Part shown: in pieces, positions 1 through 6,466 of the stretch | Layout of the letters: the number at the start of each line of letters is the position of its first letter | Numbering within the stretch: the first letter of the stretch is position 1 | From: Desulfobacterales bacterium | GTDB lineage: Bacteria > Desulfobacterota > DSM-4660 > Desulfatiglandales > B25-G16 | Length of the DNA: 8,697 bases | Direction: 5' to 3' | Assembly: GCA_013375335.1 (NCBI GenBank) | Contig: JABXJZ010000046.1 | Coordinates: 1-8,697, forward strand | Translations under genes and position numbers: made by a program | Notes under the pieces: generated by a model | The model's input: only the letters and a program-made list of their open reading frames with translations | Told to the model about the DNA's origin: nothing | Database searches by the model: none

Positions 1-11
1 TCTTCCGATCT
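1..11. other. Illumina adapter remnant at contig end
   Basis: The first eleven bases, TCTTCCGATCT, are identical to the 3' end of the standard Illumina TruSeq/universal adapter. Their position at the very first base of the window makes untrimmed adapter far more likely than genomic sequence. The biological sequence probably begins at about base 12, and this is the natural end of an assembled contig. The exact junction could be off by a base or two. Confidence 0.85.
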
Positions 12-121
12 GATTTTCCATTGAAGCCTTAGTAATAGCCCGATGGGAGATGCCCTGAGTCCGCTCTGTTGACCTGCTCAGCGGGAAGAAACAGGGAGCA
101 GCTAATCAACAAGGCTTTTAA

Positions 122-159
122 AAGGCCTTCAAGGGGCCATAGCGTCTTTTGAAGGCCTT
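122..159 (+). terminator. Inverted repeat, possible terminator
   Basis: AAGGCCTTCAA at 122-132 is perfectly complementary to TTGAAGGCCTT at 149-159, giving an 11-bp stem with a 16-nt loop that can be extended inward by G-U and G-C pairs. The T-rich run (TTTTACT, about 170-176) is ten bases past the stem, so it is not a classic intrinsic terminator. It may end transcription of a gene lost off the left edge, or be a protein-binding palindrome, since AAGGCCTT is itself self-complementary and is present in both arms. Confidence 0.35.
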
Positions 160-285
160 CCTGGTTACCTTTTACTATTACAGAGCCTCACTGAAAAATA
201 AAGGAAAAACGCATATCAATGCAGCGCCGGCTTCGGCACAGTCCTTTTCATCGTAACCAAGCGCAACACTCCTGCCTCTCCATGA

Positions 286-314
286 TTGACAATCACTGTT
301 TAGCTTTTTATAGT
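286..314 (+). promoter_or_regulatory. Sigma-70 promoter upstream of the HAMP gene
   Basis: A perfect -35 box TTGACA (286-291) is followed after exactly 17 bases by TATAGT (309-314), five of six matches to the -10 consensus. Transcription would start near 321, giving a leader of about 46 nt before the ATG at 367. The -35 box lies inside the odd-centred palindrome GATTG-A-CAATC (284-294), which could be an operator for a repressor. That regulatory idea is inference. Confidence 0.7.
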
Positions 315-366
315 ACCATAAGACCTCCGAGACCGCATCTATCTGAACCAACAGAAAGGAGATGTC

Positions 367-984
367 ATGACAGAACGAGAGAAGCGTCAGCGCTTCCCCA
401 TTGTGGACAGGTCACTTCAGTATAGATTTCTGGTCATGATCCTAGCCTATAGCGCGATGATTATGATTTTTTTGGCCCTTTTCCTTTTCCTGCCAGACAT
501 CATGAAGCTGTATGATGAAGGCCTGAGTCTGGAAGCACGAGCCATTGCCGCCGATAGGATACTCACTCTCCATGCACGAGTCTGGCCGGCTGTCATCGCC
601 CTTATCTGCATCATTGGAATACATTCCTTCCGCGCCCTCCTTCGGATCCTAGGTCCTTTGTACCGGTTTCGTTGGGCCTTTGAGGAGGTGCAGAATGGCA
701 ATCTGGGCCTGCGGGTGAAGCTGAGAGAAAAGGATTATCTGCGCAGGGAAGAAAAGGCCATCAATGAGATGATAGAGACGCTTTCAGGAAAACTGAAAAC
801 CATACAACTGGCCGGCGGGGATGCCTTGAAATCTCTGGATGAGCTAGAGCAAATAGTAACCAAGAAAGGGGATTTGACGGAAACCGATAGAAAGGTTCTG
901 CGTGTCCACCGACACGACCTCGACGCATTGATGGATACTGCTCGATATTTTCAGCTCGAAACGGACGAGAGGGAGCAACGATGA
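367..984 (+). CDS. HAMP-domain inner-membrane protein without output domain
   Basis: A 205-residue protein with a charged cytoplasmic N-terminus (1-19), a first membrane helix (about 20-42), a short periplasmic loop of about 30 residues, a second helix (about 72-90), a HAMP-like linker (about 90-145, with the conserved proline at 97, GNL at 111-113 and an E-rich second helix), and a charged helical tail to 205. There is no methyl-accepting signalling domain, kinase, cyclase or GGDEF domain. Such short proteins occur in Desulfobacterota and are often auto-annotated as chemotaxis receptors; I see no basis for that role. It may pass a membrane signal to a separate partner. The start is well supported by AAGGAG at 356-361. 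The TIGR04076 gene follows 15 bases later, so the two are probably co-transcribed. Confidence 0.8.
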   Translation: MTEREKRQRFPIVDRSLQYRFLVMILAYSAMIMIFLALFLFLPDIMKLYDEGLSLEARAIAADRILTLHARVWPAVIALICIIGIHSFRALLRILGPLYRFRWAFEEVQNGNLGLRVKLREKDYLRREEKAINEMIETLSGKLKTIQLAGGDALKSLDELEQIVTKKGDLTETDRKVLRVHRHDLDALMDTARYFQLETDEREQR

Positions 985-999
985 ATGAGGGAGGTTGAA

Positions 1000-1317
1000 A
1001 TGGCCAAGGCAAAAATCACGGTAGTCAAGAAGGTAAACACGAGGGATTTGTACGGTGAGAATCCTCCAGCCGCCTTTGATAAGGGCAGGATTACTCCGGA
1101 GTGCGACCGGTTCAGGGTTGGGCAGGAATTCGTGGTTGACACCCATAACTGTCCACCGGGGTTCTGTAACTGGGCGTTTGCCGACATACAGAGAGACCTC
1201 GTGCATATCCTTTATGGAGGGTATTACCCTTGGATGAAGGAGAGGGGAGTCGCCATCTCTTGCTGCACTGATGGTCTGAGACCTGTAATCTTCAAAATCG
1301 AGAGGATAGAGGACTAG
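1000..1317 (+). CDS. TIGR04076 family protein, function unknown
   Basis: A 105-residue protein I recognise as the TIGR04076 type. It has the opening MAKAKITVVKKV, a central CPPGFCNWAF block (51-60), the YGGYYPWMK segment (72-80), and the ending CCTDGLRPVIFKIERI (88-103). Five cysteines (35, 51, 56, 88, 89) stand out for so short a protein and could bind metal or form redox pairs; no function is established. No signal peptide or membrane helix is seen, so it is probably cytoplasmic. The ATG at 1000 is preferred over the in-frame ATG at 985 because GGGAGGT lies just upstream of it and the family normally begins at MAK. It lies 15 bases after the HAMP gene stop, consistent with an operon. Confidence 0.8.
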   Translation: MAKAKITVVKKVNTRDLYGENPPAAFDKGRITPECDRFRVGQEFVVDTHNCPPGFCNWAFADIQRDLVHILYGGYYPWMKERGVAISCCTDGLRPVIFKIERIED

Positions 1318-1406
1318 GTCTATCGCCGTACCTTTGATATGGCCTGCCGAGAGTTGGAGATGGTCTACAGCCAGTCTCGAGTAGGGAAGCCAAGATAAGA
1401 GGACAG

Positions 1407-2585
1407 GTGGACGGCACGGCCGAAACACTCATCACACTTGGAGTTTTGCTGCTTCTCGGTCTCATGACCGATGCGATCGGTCGCCGCACTCGGCTGCCAC
1501 GGGTGACCCTACTGCTGATATTCGGCTTTGCAATTGGCCCTTCCGGCTTGGATTTCATATCCCCGAGCGATGGAAAATGGTTTTCCATTGTCGCAGATAT
1601 TGCACTCATTATGATTGGATTCCTCCTGGGCGAGAAATTAACCCTCTCTTCGCTCCACATGCATGGCAAGCTCGTGCTCTGGTTCTCCGCCGCTGAGGTG
1701 GTCGGAACTGCGTTAGTTGTGCTGGTTGGGTTGCTCTTCATAGGCGTGCAAATTGATATTGCCTTGATTCTCGCCGGTATCGCTACCGCCACCGCTCCAG
1801 CTGCAACCACCGATGTCGTACACGAAGCCAGAGCAGACGGTGTATTTACGCGCACACTCCTGGGCATTGTTGCCGTTGATGACGCATGGGGCCTGATCGT
1901 CTTCAGTCTCATACTGACAGCGACCGAGGCCCTCGGCGGCCAAGGCGATACCATAGCGCCGCTCCTCACTGGAGCTTGGGAGCTTGGCGGTGCCCTACTT
2001 CTTGGCATCTGCTTGGGCATCCCAATGGCCTATTTAACCGGTCGGATCAAACCAGGTGAGCCCACCCTCGTCGAAGCGCTCGGCCTGGTCTTTCTGTGTG
2101 GCGGGATTGCGATCTGGCTGGAGGTCTCATTTCTCCTGGCCTCCATGGCGCTGGGATGCGTCGTTGCAAATCTGGCCCGCCACCATATGCGCCCCTTCCA
2201 CGCCATCGAGGGCATCGAATGGCCCTTTTTGATCCTGTTCTTCATATTGTCTGGAGCCTCGCTCCATATTGAGGCGCTATACCAGATTGGACTTGTTGGA
2301 GCTGGTTATATGGTCTTTAGGATCATTGGACGTCTTGTCGGTGCATGGGCAGGAGGCGCCATAAGCCACGCCGGGCCACCGATGCGCCGATGGATGGGTA
2401 TGGCATTGCTGCCCCAGGCAGGTGTGGCCTTGGGTATGGCACTCGTTGCAACACATCGGCGCCCTGATCTCGCTGATATGATCTTCTCTGTCGTCATCGC
2501 GTCAACCGTGCTGTTCGAGGTGATCGGTCCGGTGGTGACACGCAGCGCATTAGTTCATGTGGGTGAGGTCGCTGATCATAGATAG
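1407..2585 (+). CDS. Cation:proton antiporter (CPA2 type)
   Basis: A 392-residue, very hydrophobic protein with about 12 membrane helices, typical of Na+/H+ or K+/H+ exchangers in the inner membrane. The ATATAPAATTDVVHE stretch (127-140) and VAVDDAW (155-161), carrying the paired aspartates D158-D159, match the ion-binding core of electrogenic CPA2 exchangers. Other family landmarks are LSGASLHIEAL (281-291), the arginine helix FRIIGRLVGAW (304-314) and LPQAGVALGMALVA (335-348). There is no C-terminal TrkA-N/TrkA-C or universal-stress domain, so nucleotide gating is not expected. The start is GTG, with AGAGGA only a few bases upstream; no other usable start lies between it and an in-frame stop at 1335. 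It follows the TIGR04076 gene by 89 bases and converges with the minus-strand pair. Which cation is exchanged cannot be told. Confidence 0.88.
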   Translation: MDGTAETLITLGVLLLLGLMTDAIGRRTRLPRVTLLLIFGFAIGPSGLDFISPSDGKWFSIVADIALIMIGFLLGEKLTLSSLHMHGKLVLWFSAAEVVGTALVVLVGLLFIGVQIDIALILAGIATATAPAATTDVVHEARADGVFTRTLLGIVAVDDAWGLIVFSLILTATEALGGQGDTIAPLLTGAWELGGALLLGICLGIPMAYLTGRIKPGEPTLVEALGLVFLCGGIAIWLEVSFLLASMALGCVVANLARHHMRPFHAIEGIEWPFLILFFILSGASLHIEALYQIGLVGAGYMVFRIIGRLVGAWAGGAISHAGPPMRRWMGMALLPQAGVALGMALVATHRRPDLADMIFSVVIASTVLFEVIGPVVTRSALVHVGEVADHR

Positions 2586-2614
2586 GCGGCTGAATCGGAT
2601 GAAGGGGCTTTTGG

Positions 2615-3841
2615 TTAGAGGTAGCGGCCGAACTCGAGGGTCCTTTTGTTGATAGCAACGCGCGTGTGTTCCTGGACCATCTCGTGGCCCCCCTCATTGA
2701 AGGGAAGGTATACCAGCGTTGATTCCCTCAGGGTAAAGCTGACCTGAGGAAGGAGGGGAAAGATCTCCTTTTTGGCCATAGCAGAGCTGGCGAGGGTTAG
2801 CTTCATACTCTGGACGGCTTCACCTCTGGGTAGCGTAACCGGGTATAGCTTCTTTTTGGGGATCTCCTCCTCCGTGTCAAAGTCCTTCTGAAGGATGGTC
2901 ATCTGCCTGGCCAGGTGTAAAAATAACTTTGGTCGGATCTTAAAGGCCGGGATCCAAAAGCACATATCCTGGTTCTCCCAATGCCTTTGTAAGACCTTCG
3001 GCTGCCTGGTGACCCGGATGAAGTCCGCGTAGGAATGTATCTCCAATCCCTTGTCCCGTGCCGCTATCCTCCAAAAGGGGAAATACGTGGCGTCTTCGTC
3101 CCTGCCCGGGACGGCATTGAAGTCTACCCTGATGAACTTGCCCTCCGAAGCCGCCCACGCTGTGTCACAGTTGCTGCAGGTGAGGACCACGCTGTCCCTT
3201 TCACCATCTAAGTCCCAGCCGCACTGCGGGCATATAGTGGCCATAAAGGTGATCTGCCATTTGGGATTCTGTTCTATGGCCGGGTCAAGGACGTCCTCGC
3301 CCTGTGGCAGTCGAGCGATAGCCTTGTTTGTTATGGCATCGAAGAGCTTGCCCTGTTGAGCGAATAAGGGCAGGTAGATAAGGCTGAAGGCCTCACCAAT
3401 ATAAGCCTGATGAACGAGCTTGCCAGGCCCAGCTAACGAGGTATGCCGTGCCGCCCTGGCCAGTGCATCAGTACGCCTGAGAGAGCACTTGAGGAACGAG
3501 CCAGGCACTCCGGGATTGACGAATTTCATCTTCATGGCCTGCGGCCTGAGACCCAGGGACACGGGGAGTTGTCTGAAGGTGGAGCCCTGACGTGTGATGT
3601 CCACGATGCGGTGGCCGATGGATGTGCCCTTACACAAATATACGCTGCCCTTAAAGCGCATATAGGGGGCATAGAGGATATCTTTATCGGATACCTTAGG
3701 CGGCAAGAGGAGGCGGAAATAGTCAGGGGCAAAGAGGAAGTTCTTCACATTACAATAGGGGCAGCGGATCACACGGTCGGTCTCCTCAAGCTCAATGGGT
3801 GCACCGCACTGCGGGCACTCCTGCTCAACGGCAAAACCCAT
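2615..3841 (-). CDS. Duplicated zinc-ribbon protein, SPFH partner (YdjG-like)
   Basis: A 408-residue soluble protein with two zinc ribbons: C9-C12/C27-C30 and C204-C207/C222-C225. Each ribbon is followed by a beta-rich segment starting with an aromatic-proline-aromatic motif (YAPYMRFKG at 57-65; YFPFWRIAA at 253-261) and ending with a similar strand (LIYLPLF at 154-160; LVYLPF at 376-381) and an 'AI/INK' block. The protein therefore looks like a tandem duplication of a ribbon-plus-beta unit. The start codon lies one base after the stop of the SPFH gene (TGA-C-ATG), so the two are almost certainly translationally coupled and likely partners. Bacillus subtilis YdjG, also a TFIIB-type zinc-ribbon protein encoded with an SPFH protein and a PspA homologue, is the closest analogue I can name. 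Unlike YdjG as I recall it, no obvious membrane helix is present. Molecular function is unknown; an adaptor or scaffold role is inferred. Confidence 0.75.
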   Translation of the reverse strand: MGFAVEQECPQCGAPIELEETDRVIRCPYCNVKNFLFAPDYFRLLLPPKVSDKDILYAPYMRFKGSVYLCKGTSIGHRIVDITRQGSTFRQLPVSLGLRPQAMKMKFVNPGVPGSFLKCSLRRTDALARAARHTSLAGPGKLVHQAYIGEAFSLIYLPLFAQQGKLFDAITNKAIARLPQGEDVLDPAIEQNPKWQITFMATICPQCGWDLDGERDSVVLTCSNCDTAWAASEGKFIRVDFNAVPGRDEDATYFPFWRIAARDKGLEIHSYADFIRVTRQPKVLQRHWENQDMCFWIPAFKIRPKLFLHLARQMTILQKDFDTEEEIPKKKLYPVTLPRGEAVQSMKLTLASSAMAKKEIFPLLPQVSFTLRESTLVYLPFNEGGHEMVQEHTRVAINKRTLEFGRYL

Positions 3842-3842
3842 G

Positions 3843-4979
3843 TCAGCCTAGCTTCTCTCCGCATTGATTACAAAAGGCAGAACCGGGCAGGTTTTCGGCC
3901 TTGCAATTGGGACAGATTTTTGGCACCGGCTTTTCATCCGCCGGGTGCCCACACTTGGGACAGAACTTGGCATTGGGTGGTAGGTTCTTGCCGCAGTTGA
4001 CACATTGATCGAAAACCAGCTGCTGATGTCCACAATGGGGACAGAATTTGGCATCTTTCGGAATTGGGTTCTTGCAGTCCGGACAGGTGATTTTCTGAGG
4101 TGCTGCACTCGCACCTCCCCCGGTCCTGCCACGGGGCCTAAAGGTCTCCGCAAACATAGCCGGCATCATGAAGCCTAAACCCATGCCTAAACCCGTGCCC
4201 GCACCGCCGGTGGTCTCAGATGCCTTTTCCATGGCCATCGCCGCCTTCATCTTGACCAGTCTGTCAAGATCCCGGATCACGCCCAGACGGCTCTTGTCGT
4301 CTATGGCCCTTTGCACCTCGGGCGGCGGGGTGATGGAGGTGATGTACAGATGTTTCAAGCTCAGGCCAAACCGACTGTAGTCATCTTGCAGGCGCCTCTG
4401 GAGGCCTTCAGAGAGCTCGTCATATCGTCCCGGTAGATTGAAGAGGCTGTCCAGGTTCTCGCCCAGATGGTCGTTAAACCGCGAGACGATGACCCGTTTA
4501 AGGTATTCCTCGATCTCCTGGGTTGTGTATTTTCCCATGGTGCCCACAAGGCTGTTGATAAAGAGCACTGGCTGAACCACCTGGATATTGAACACCCCAT
4601 GCGCCCGCAGCCGAACCAGCCCCAGCTCCGAATCCTTGAAGGCCACCGGCTCCCTGGTTCCCCATTTGAGGTTCGGAAATACCTTCATATTGGCGAGGTA
4701 GACCTCGGCACGAAGTGGGCTGGTGGTGCCCCAGGGCATGGCCAGAATTTTCGTCAAAACGGGTATATTGGCTGTAGTCAGGGTGTGCCGCCCGGGCCCG
4801 AAGGCATCGCCGGCCTTACCCTTGTAGAACAATACGCCCGCTTGGCTCTCTCGCACAACGAGCTGAGCCCCGAATTTGATCTCACCGGAGCCCTTTTCCG
4901 GGATCCTATGCACCAGTTCTCGACCGGTCTCATCAAACCACTCTATTACCTCTAAAAAAAAGACGTTATCCTTTCCCAT
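3843..4979 (-). CDS. SPFH-domain protein with three zinc ribbons (YdjI-like)
   Basis: A 378-residue protein counted from the ATG at 4979. Residues about 8-245 form an SPFH/Band-7 domain of the YdjI type, often auto-named 'virion core protein'; the segment GAQLVVRESQAGVLFYKGK (about 37-55) and the block ITPPPEVQRAIDDK (216-229) are characteristic. A short helical stretch follows, then a glycine- and methionine-rich hydrophobic linker (about 258-276) and three CxxC-10-CxxC zinc ribbons: C299/302/313/316, C326/329/340/343 and C356/359/370/373. The SPFH fold typically forms oligomeric membrane scaffolds; the ribbons probably bind partners. There is no N-terminal membrane anchor. An in-frame GTG at 4994 exists, but AAGGGGG at 4985-4991 sits ideally for the ATG at 4979. 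It is the first gene of a two-gene operon preceded by a sigma-54 promoter, which suggests stress-induced expression as in psp systems. Confidence 0.85.
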   Translation of the reverse strand: MGKDNVFFLEVIEWFDETGRELVHRIPEKGSGEIKFGAQLVVRESQAGVLFYKGKAGDAFGPGRHTLTTANIPVLTKILAMPWGTTSPLRAEVYLANMKVFPNLKWGTREPVAFKDSELGLVRLRAHGVFNIQVVQPVLFINSLVGTMGKYTTQEIEEYLKRVIVSRFNDHLGENLDSLFNLPGRYDELSEGLQRRLQDDYSRFGLSLKHLYITSITPPPEVQRAIDDKSRLGVIRDLDRLVKMKAAMAMEKASETTGGAGTGLGMGLGFMMPAMFAETFRPRGRTGGGASAAPQKITCPDCKNPIPKDAKFCPHCGHQQLVFDQCVNCGKNLPPNAKFCPKCGHPADEKPVPKICPNCKAENLPGSAFCNQCGEKLG

Positions 4980-5055
4980 TTGTTCCCCCTTCACAAATTC
5001 TAATTACTAGTACGGTCCCTAACTGGACTAAAGGACAAATCCGGTGCATTTTCAG

Positions 5056-5073
5056 AAGCAACAGGCGTGCCAA
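5056..5073 (-). promoter_or_regulatory. Sigma-54 (-24/-12) promoter for the SPFH operon
   Basis: Read on the minus strand, TTGGCACGCCTGTTGCTT matches the RpoN consensus TGGCAC-N5-TTGC(A/T) without a mismatch. The invariant GG (5071-5070) and GC (5059-5058) are separated by exactly ten bases. Transcription would start near 5046, giving a leader of about 67 nt before the SPFH ATG at 4979. It lies in a non-coding stretch and points at the right gene. Such promoters need an AAA+ enhancer-binding protein; none is encoded in the window. An imperfect CCAA-N6-TTGG palindrome overlaps the -24 side. Confidence 0.78.
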
Positions 5074-5168
5074 ATTGAATTGGTGGAGACAAAGTGCGGA
5101 GTGGAAAGGAGGGCCTTATGGCGAAATTGTGGGGGGCATGACTGGAAATACGATGCGCAACCGACACC

Positions 5169-5645
5169 CTAATCCAGAAACTTGGGCGGGAATTCACGGC
5201 TGCCCTTAATCTTGACATCCCTCAAGATCATCATGGTTGAAGTACCGTGTGCGAGCAGCTTCCCTGTCTCATCCTCAATCGAGGCCTCTCCTAAGCAGAG
5301 AGCCTTTCCCACCTTGATGCTCCTGCCCTTGGCAATCAGGTAGCCTTTAGAGGTAGGTGCCAGGAAATTCAGCTTCAACTCAACCGTGGTCATTCCCACA
5401 TCCTCATCGATCTGGGAATGGACTGCCCAGAATGCAGCTGCATCCACGAGGGAGGAATAGACGCCTCCATGCACGAAGCCGAATGGCTGGAGATGCCTTT
5501 CCCCAACAACTACCTCAACGCGGGAGCTGCCCCACTCCAGGTCTTTCAGCTCCATGGAGATCAGGGTGAAGTAAGGACATCTGTTGATCCTGTGGGCGAC
5601 CGCCTCCAGGTAGGCGGGGTTGAGCCTTTTGGTGGTATTCTTCAT
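5169..5645 (-). CDS. PaaI-family hotdog thioesterase
   Basis: A 158-residue acyl-CoA thioesterase-like protein of the PaaI/4HBT hotdog superfamily. The hallmark FVHGGVYSSLVDAAAFWA (57-74 from the ATG at 5645) contains the catalytic HGG turn (59-61) and the acidic residue D68 in the long hotdog helix. TTVELKLNFLAPTSKG (86-101) is the usual following strand, and LLAHGTSTMMIL (130-141) closes the fold. Such enzymes hydrolyse acyl- or aryl-CoA thioesters in the cytoplasm; the substrate cannot be predicted. A TTG start at 5660 would add five residues, but neither start has a strong ribosome binding site; ATG fits the family better. It is separated from the SPFH operon by about 190 bases holding the sigma-54 promoter, so it is probably a separate unit. 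It diverges from the HD gene. Confidence 0.85.
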   Translation of the reverse strand: MKNTTKRLNPAYLEAVAHRINRCPYFTLISMELKDLEWGSSRVEVVVGERHLQPFGFVHGGVYSSLVDAAAFWAVHSQIDEDVGMTTVELKLNFLAPTSKGYLIAKGRSIKVGKALCLGEASIEDETGKLLAHGTSTMMILRDVKIKGSREFPPKFLD

Positions 5646-5690
5646 CTGCTTTGCACACAAGCTGATTCGTCAGTTGAGTAGTAGCCAATT

Positions 5691-5720
5691 ACCATATCAG
5701 CTTATGAAACGCAATGTAAA
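5691..5720 (-). promoter_or_regulatory. Weak candidate sigma-70 promoter for the thioesterase
   Basis: On the minus strand, TTTACA (5720-5715, five of six to the -35 consensus) is followed after 18 bases by TATGGT (5696-5691, four of six). Transcription would start about 40 bases before the thioesterase ATG. The match is modest and could be chance; it is listed because it is the best candidate in the divergent intergenic region. Confidence 0.3.
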
Positions 5721-5775
5721 TGGGGTAATCCCTTTTGGGTGGCGAAGGGGAAACAAATTTGATATTAAGACTTTC

Positions 5776-6417
5776 ATGGGATTGAGCATTGAGGACATAA
5801 AGGCCTTTGCCATGAAATGCCTCTCCGGCTCCCATGGCAGCCACGATTGGGAGCACACCCAGCGAGTCTACAACTTGTGCATGCATATTGGGCAGGTTGA
5901 AGGGGCTGATATGGAGGTCCTCAAGATCGCAGCCTATCTCCATGACGTGGGCCGTCCCTACCAGGACGAATCAAAGGGTGCCATCTGCCATGGGGAAAAA
6001 GGTGCGGAAATAGCAGATGCCCTGTTGGAAAGATACCCAATTTCCGATGAGAAAAGGGCTAACATCATCCACTGTATTACATCCCACAGGTTTCGGGGAA
6101 ATTGCCGACCAGAGACCCTGGAGGCAAAAGTCCTCTTTGATGCGGACAAACTAGACTCCATTGGTGCCATTGGTATCGGCAGGACCTTCCTGTTCGCAGG
6201 TGAGGTAGGGGCCAAACTCCACAACCCCGCTATCGATCCAGAGGATACCGAGCCGTATACAGAGGCGGATACCGGATATCGGGAGTTCAAGCTGAAGCTA
6301 TCCAAGATCAGGGACCGCATGCTTACTGGGGAAGGACGCCGTATGGCGCGGGAGCGCCATGTATTTATGGAGCGGTTTTTCGAGAGGTTCTTACAAGAGC
6401 ACGAAGGTTACATGTAG
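5776..6417 (+). CDS. HD-domain phosphohydrolase
   Basis: A 213-residue protein of the HD superfamily (metal-dependent phosphohydrolases, similar to the E. coli YedJ group). Metal-ligand motifs are visible in order: SHDWEH (22-27, H23/D24), AYLHDVGRP (53-61, H56-D57), CHGEKGAE (71-78, H72), TSHRFRG (102-108, H104) and DADKLDSIGAIGIGR (122-136). It is cytoplasmic, and its substrate is unknown, possibly a nucleotide or other phosphoester. The frame stays open back to 5620, but that part overlaps the divergent thioesterase and does not look like protein. The family start fits MGLSIEDIKAF at 5776, though no good ribosome binding site precedes it; ATG at 5704 is the alternative. The binding-protein gene begins 49 bases after its stop without a clear terminator, so read-through is possible. 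Confidence 0.8.
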   Translation: MGLSIEDIKAFAMKCLSGSHGSHDWEHTQRVYNLCMHIGQVEGADMEVLKIAAYLHDVGRPYQDESKGAICHGEKGAEIADALLERYPISDEKRANIIHCITSHRFRGNCRPETLEAKVLFDADKLDSIGAIGIGRTFLFAGEVGAKLHNPAIDPEDTEPYTEADTGYREFKLKLSKIRDRMLTGEGRRMARERHVFMERFFERFLQEHEGYM

Positions 6418-6466
6418 GGAAGGCCCGTTGGCCCAAATCAAGACAAAAAAAGGAGGTAGCTAAGCA

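Larger units (their letters stand above)
12..366. other. Non-coding upstream region
   Basis: No credible gene is seen in this stretch. The one open frame, 219-425, has arginine/histidine-rich content, lacks a well-placed ribosome binding site, and runs across both the promoter and the start of the next gene. The stretch holds short hairpins (CTGCTC at 74-79 with GAGCAG at 96-101; CCGCT at 61-65 with AGCGG at 80-84, the two being mutually exclusive), a stronger inverted repeat at 122-159, and the sigma-70 promoter at 286-314. The left part could be the 3' untranslated region or a small RNA of an upstream gene lost at the contig end. Confidence 0.6.

Noticed and set aside
228..250. Plus-strand sigma-54-like site (GGCACAGTCC...)
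   Set aside because: The -12 GC is missing at the required ten-base spacing from GG.
219..425. Small plus-strand ORF of 68 codons upstream of the HAMP gene
   Set aside because: It runs over the sigma-70 promoter and into the HAMP gene in another frame, has unusual composition and no well-spaced ribosome binding site.
844..1428. Long minus-strand ORF opposite the HAMP/TIGR04076 genes
   Set aside because: It is antisense to two genes with recognisable protein features, and its translation has no recognisable domain.
1292..2020. 242-codon minus-strand ORF opposite the antiporter
   Set aside because: The serine/proline/arginine-rich translation is typical of the reverse strand of a membrane protein gene; the antiporter is clear.
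2586..2614. Bidirectional terminator between the converging antiporter and zinc-ribbon genes
   Set aside because: The 29-base gap shows no convincing stem followed by a T-run on either strand.
3443..4000. 185-codon plus-strand ORF opposite the zinc-ribbon gene
   Set aside because: Antisense to a well-supported CDS with intact zinc ribbons; no domain seen.
4467..4955. 162-codon plus-strand ORF opposite the SPFH gene
   Set aside because: Antisense to the SPFH domain and without family features.
5000..5218. 72-codon minus-strand ORF between the thioesterase and the SPFH gene
   Set aside because: It overlaps the thioesterase end and covers the sigma-54 promoter; its arginine/serine/proline-rich translation matches nothing known.
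6418..6466. Terminator after the HD gene (GGCC-CGTT-GGCC)
   Set aside because: The stem is only four base pairs and is followed by an A-run rather than a T-run on the plus strand.
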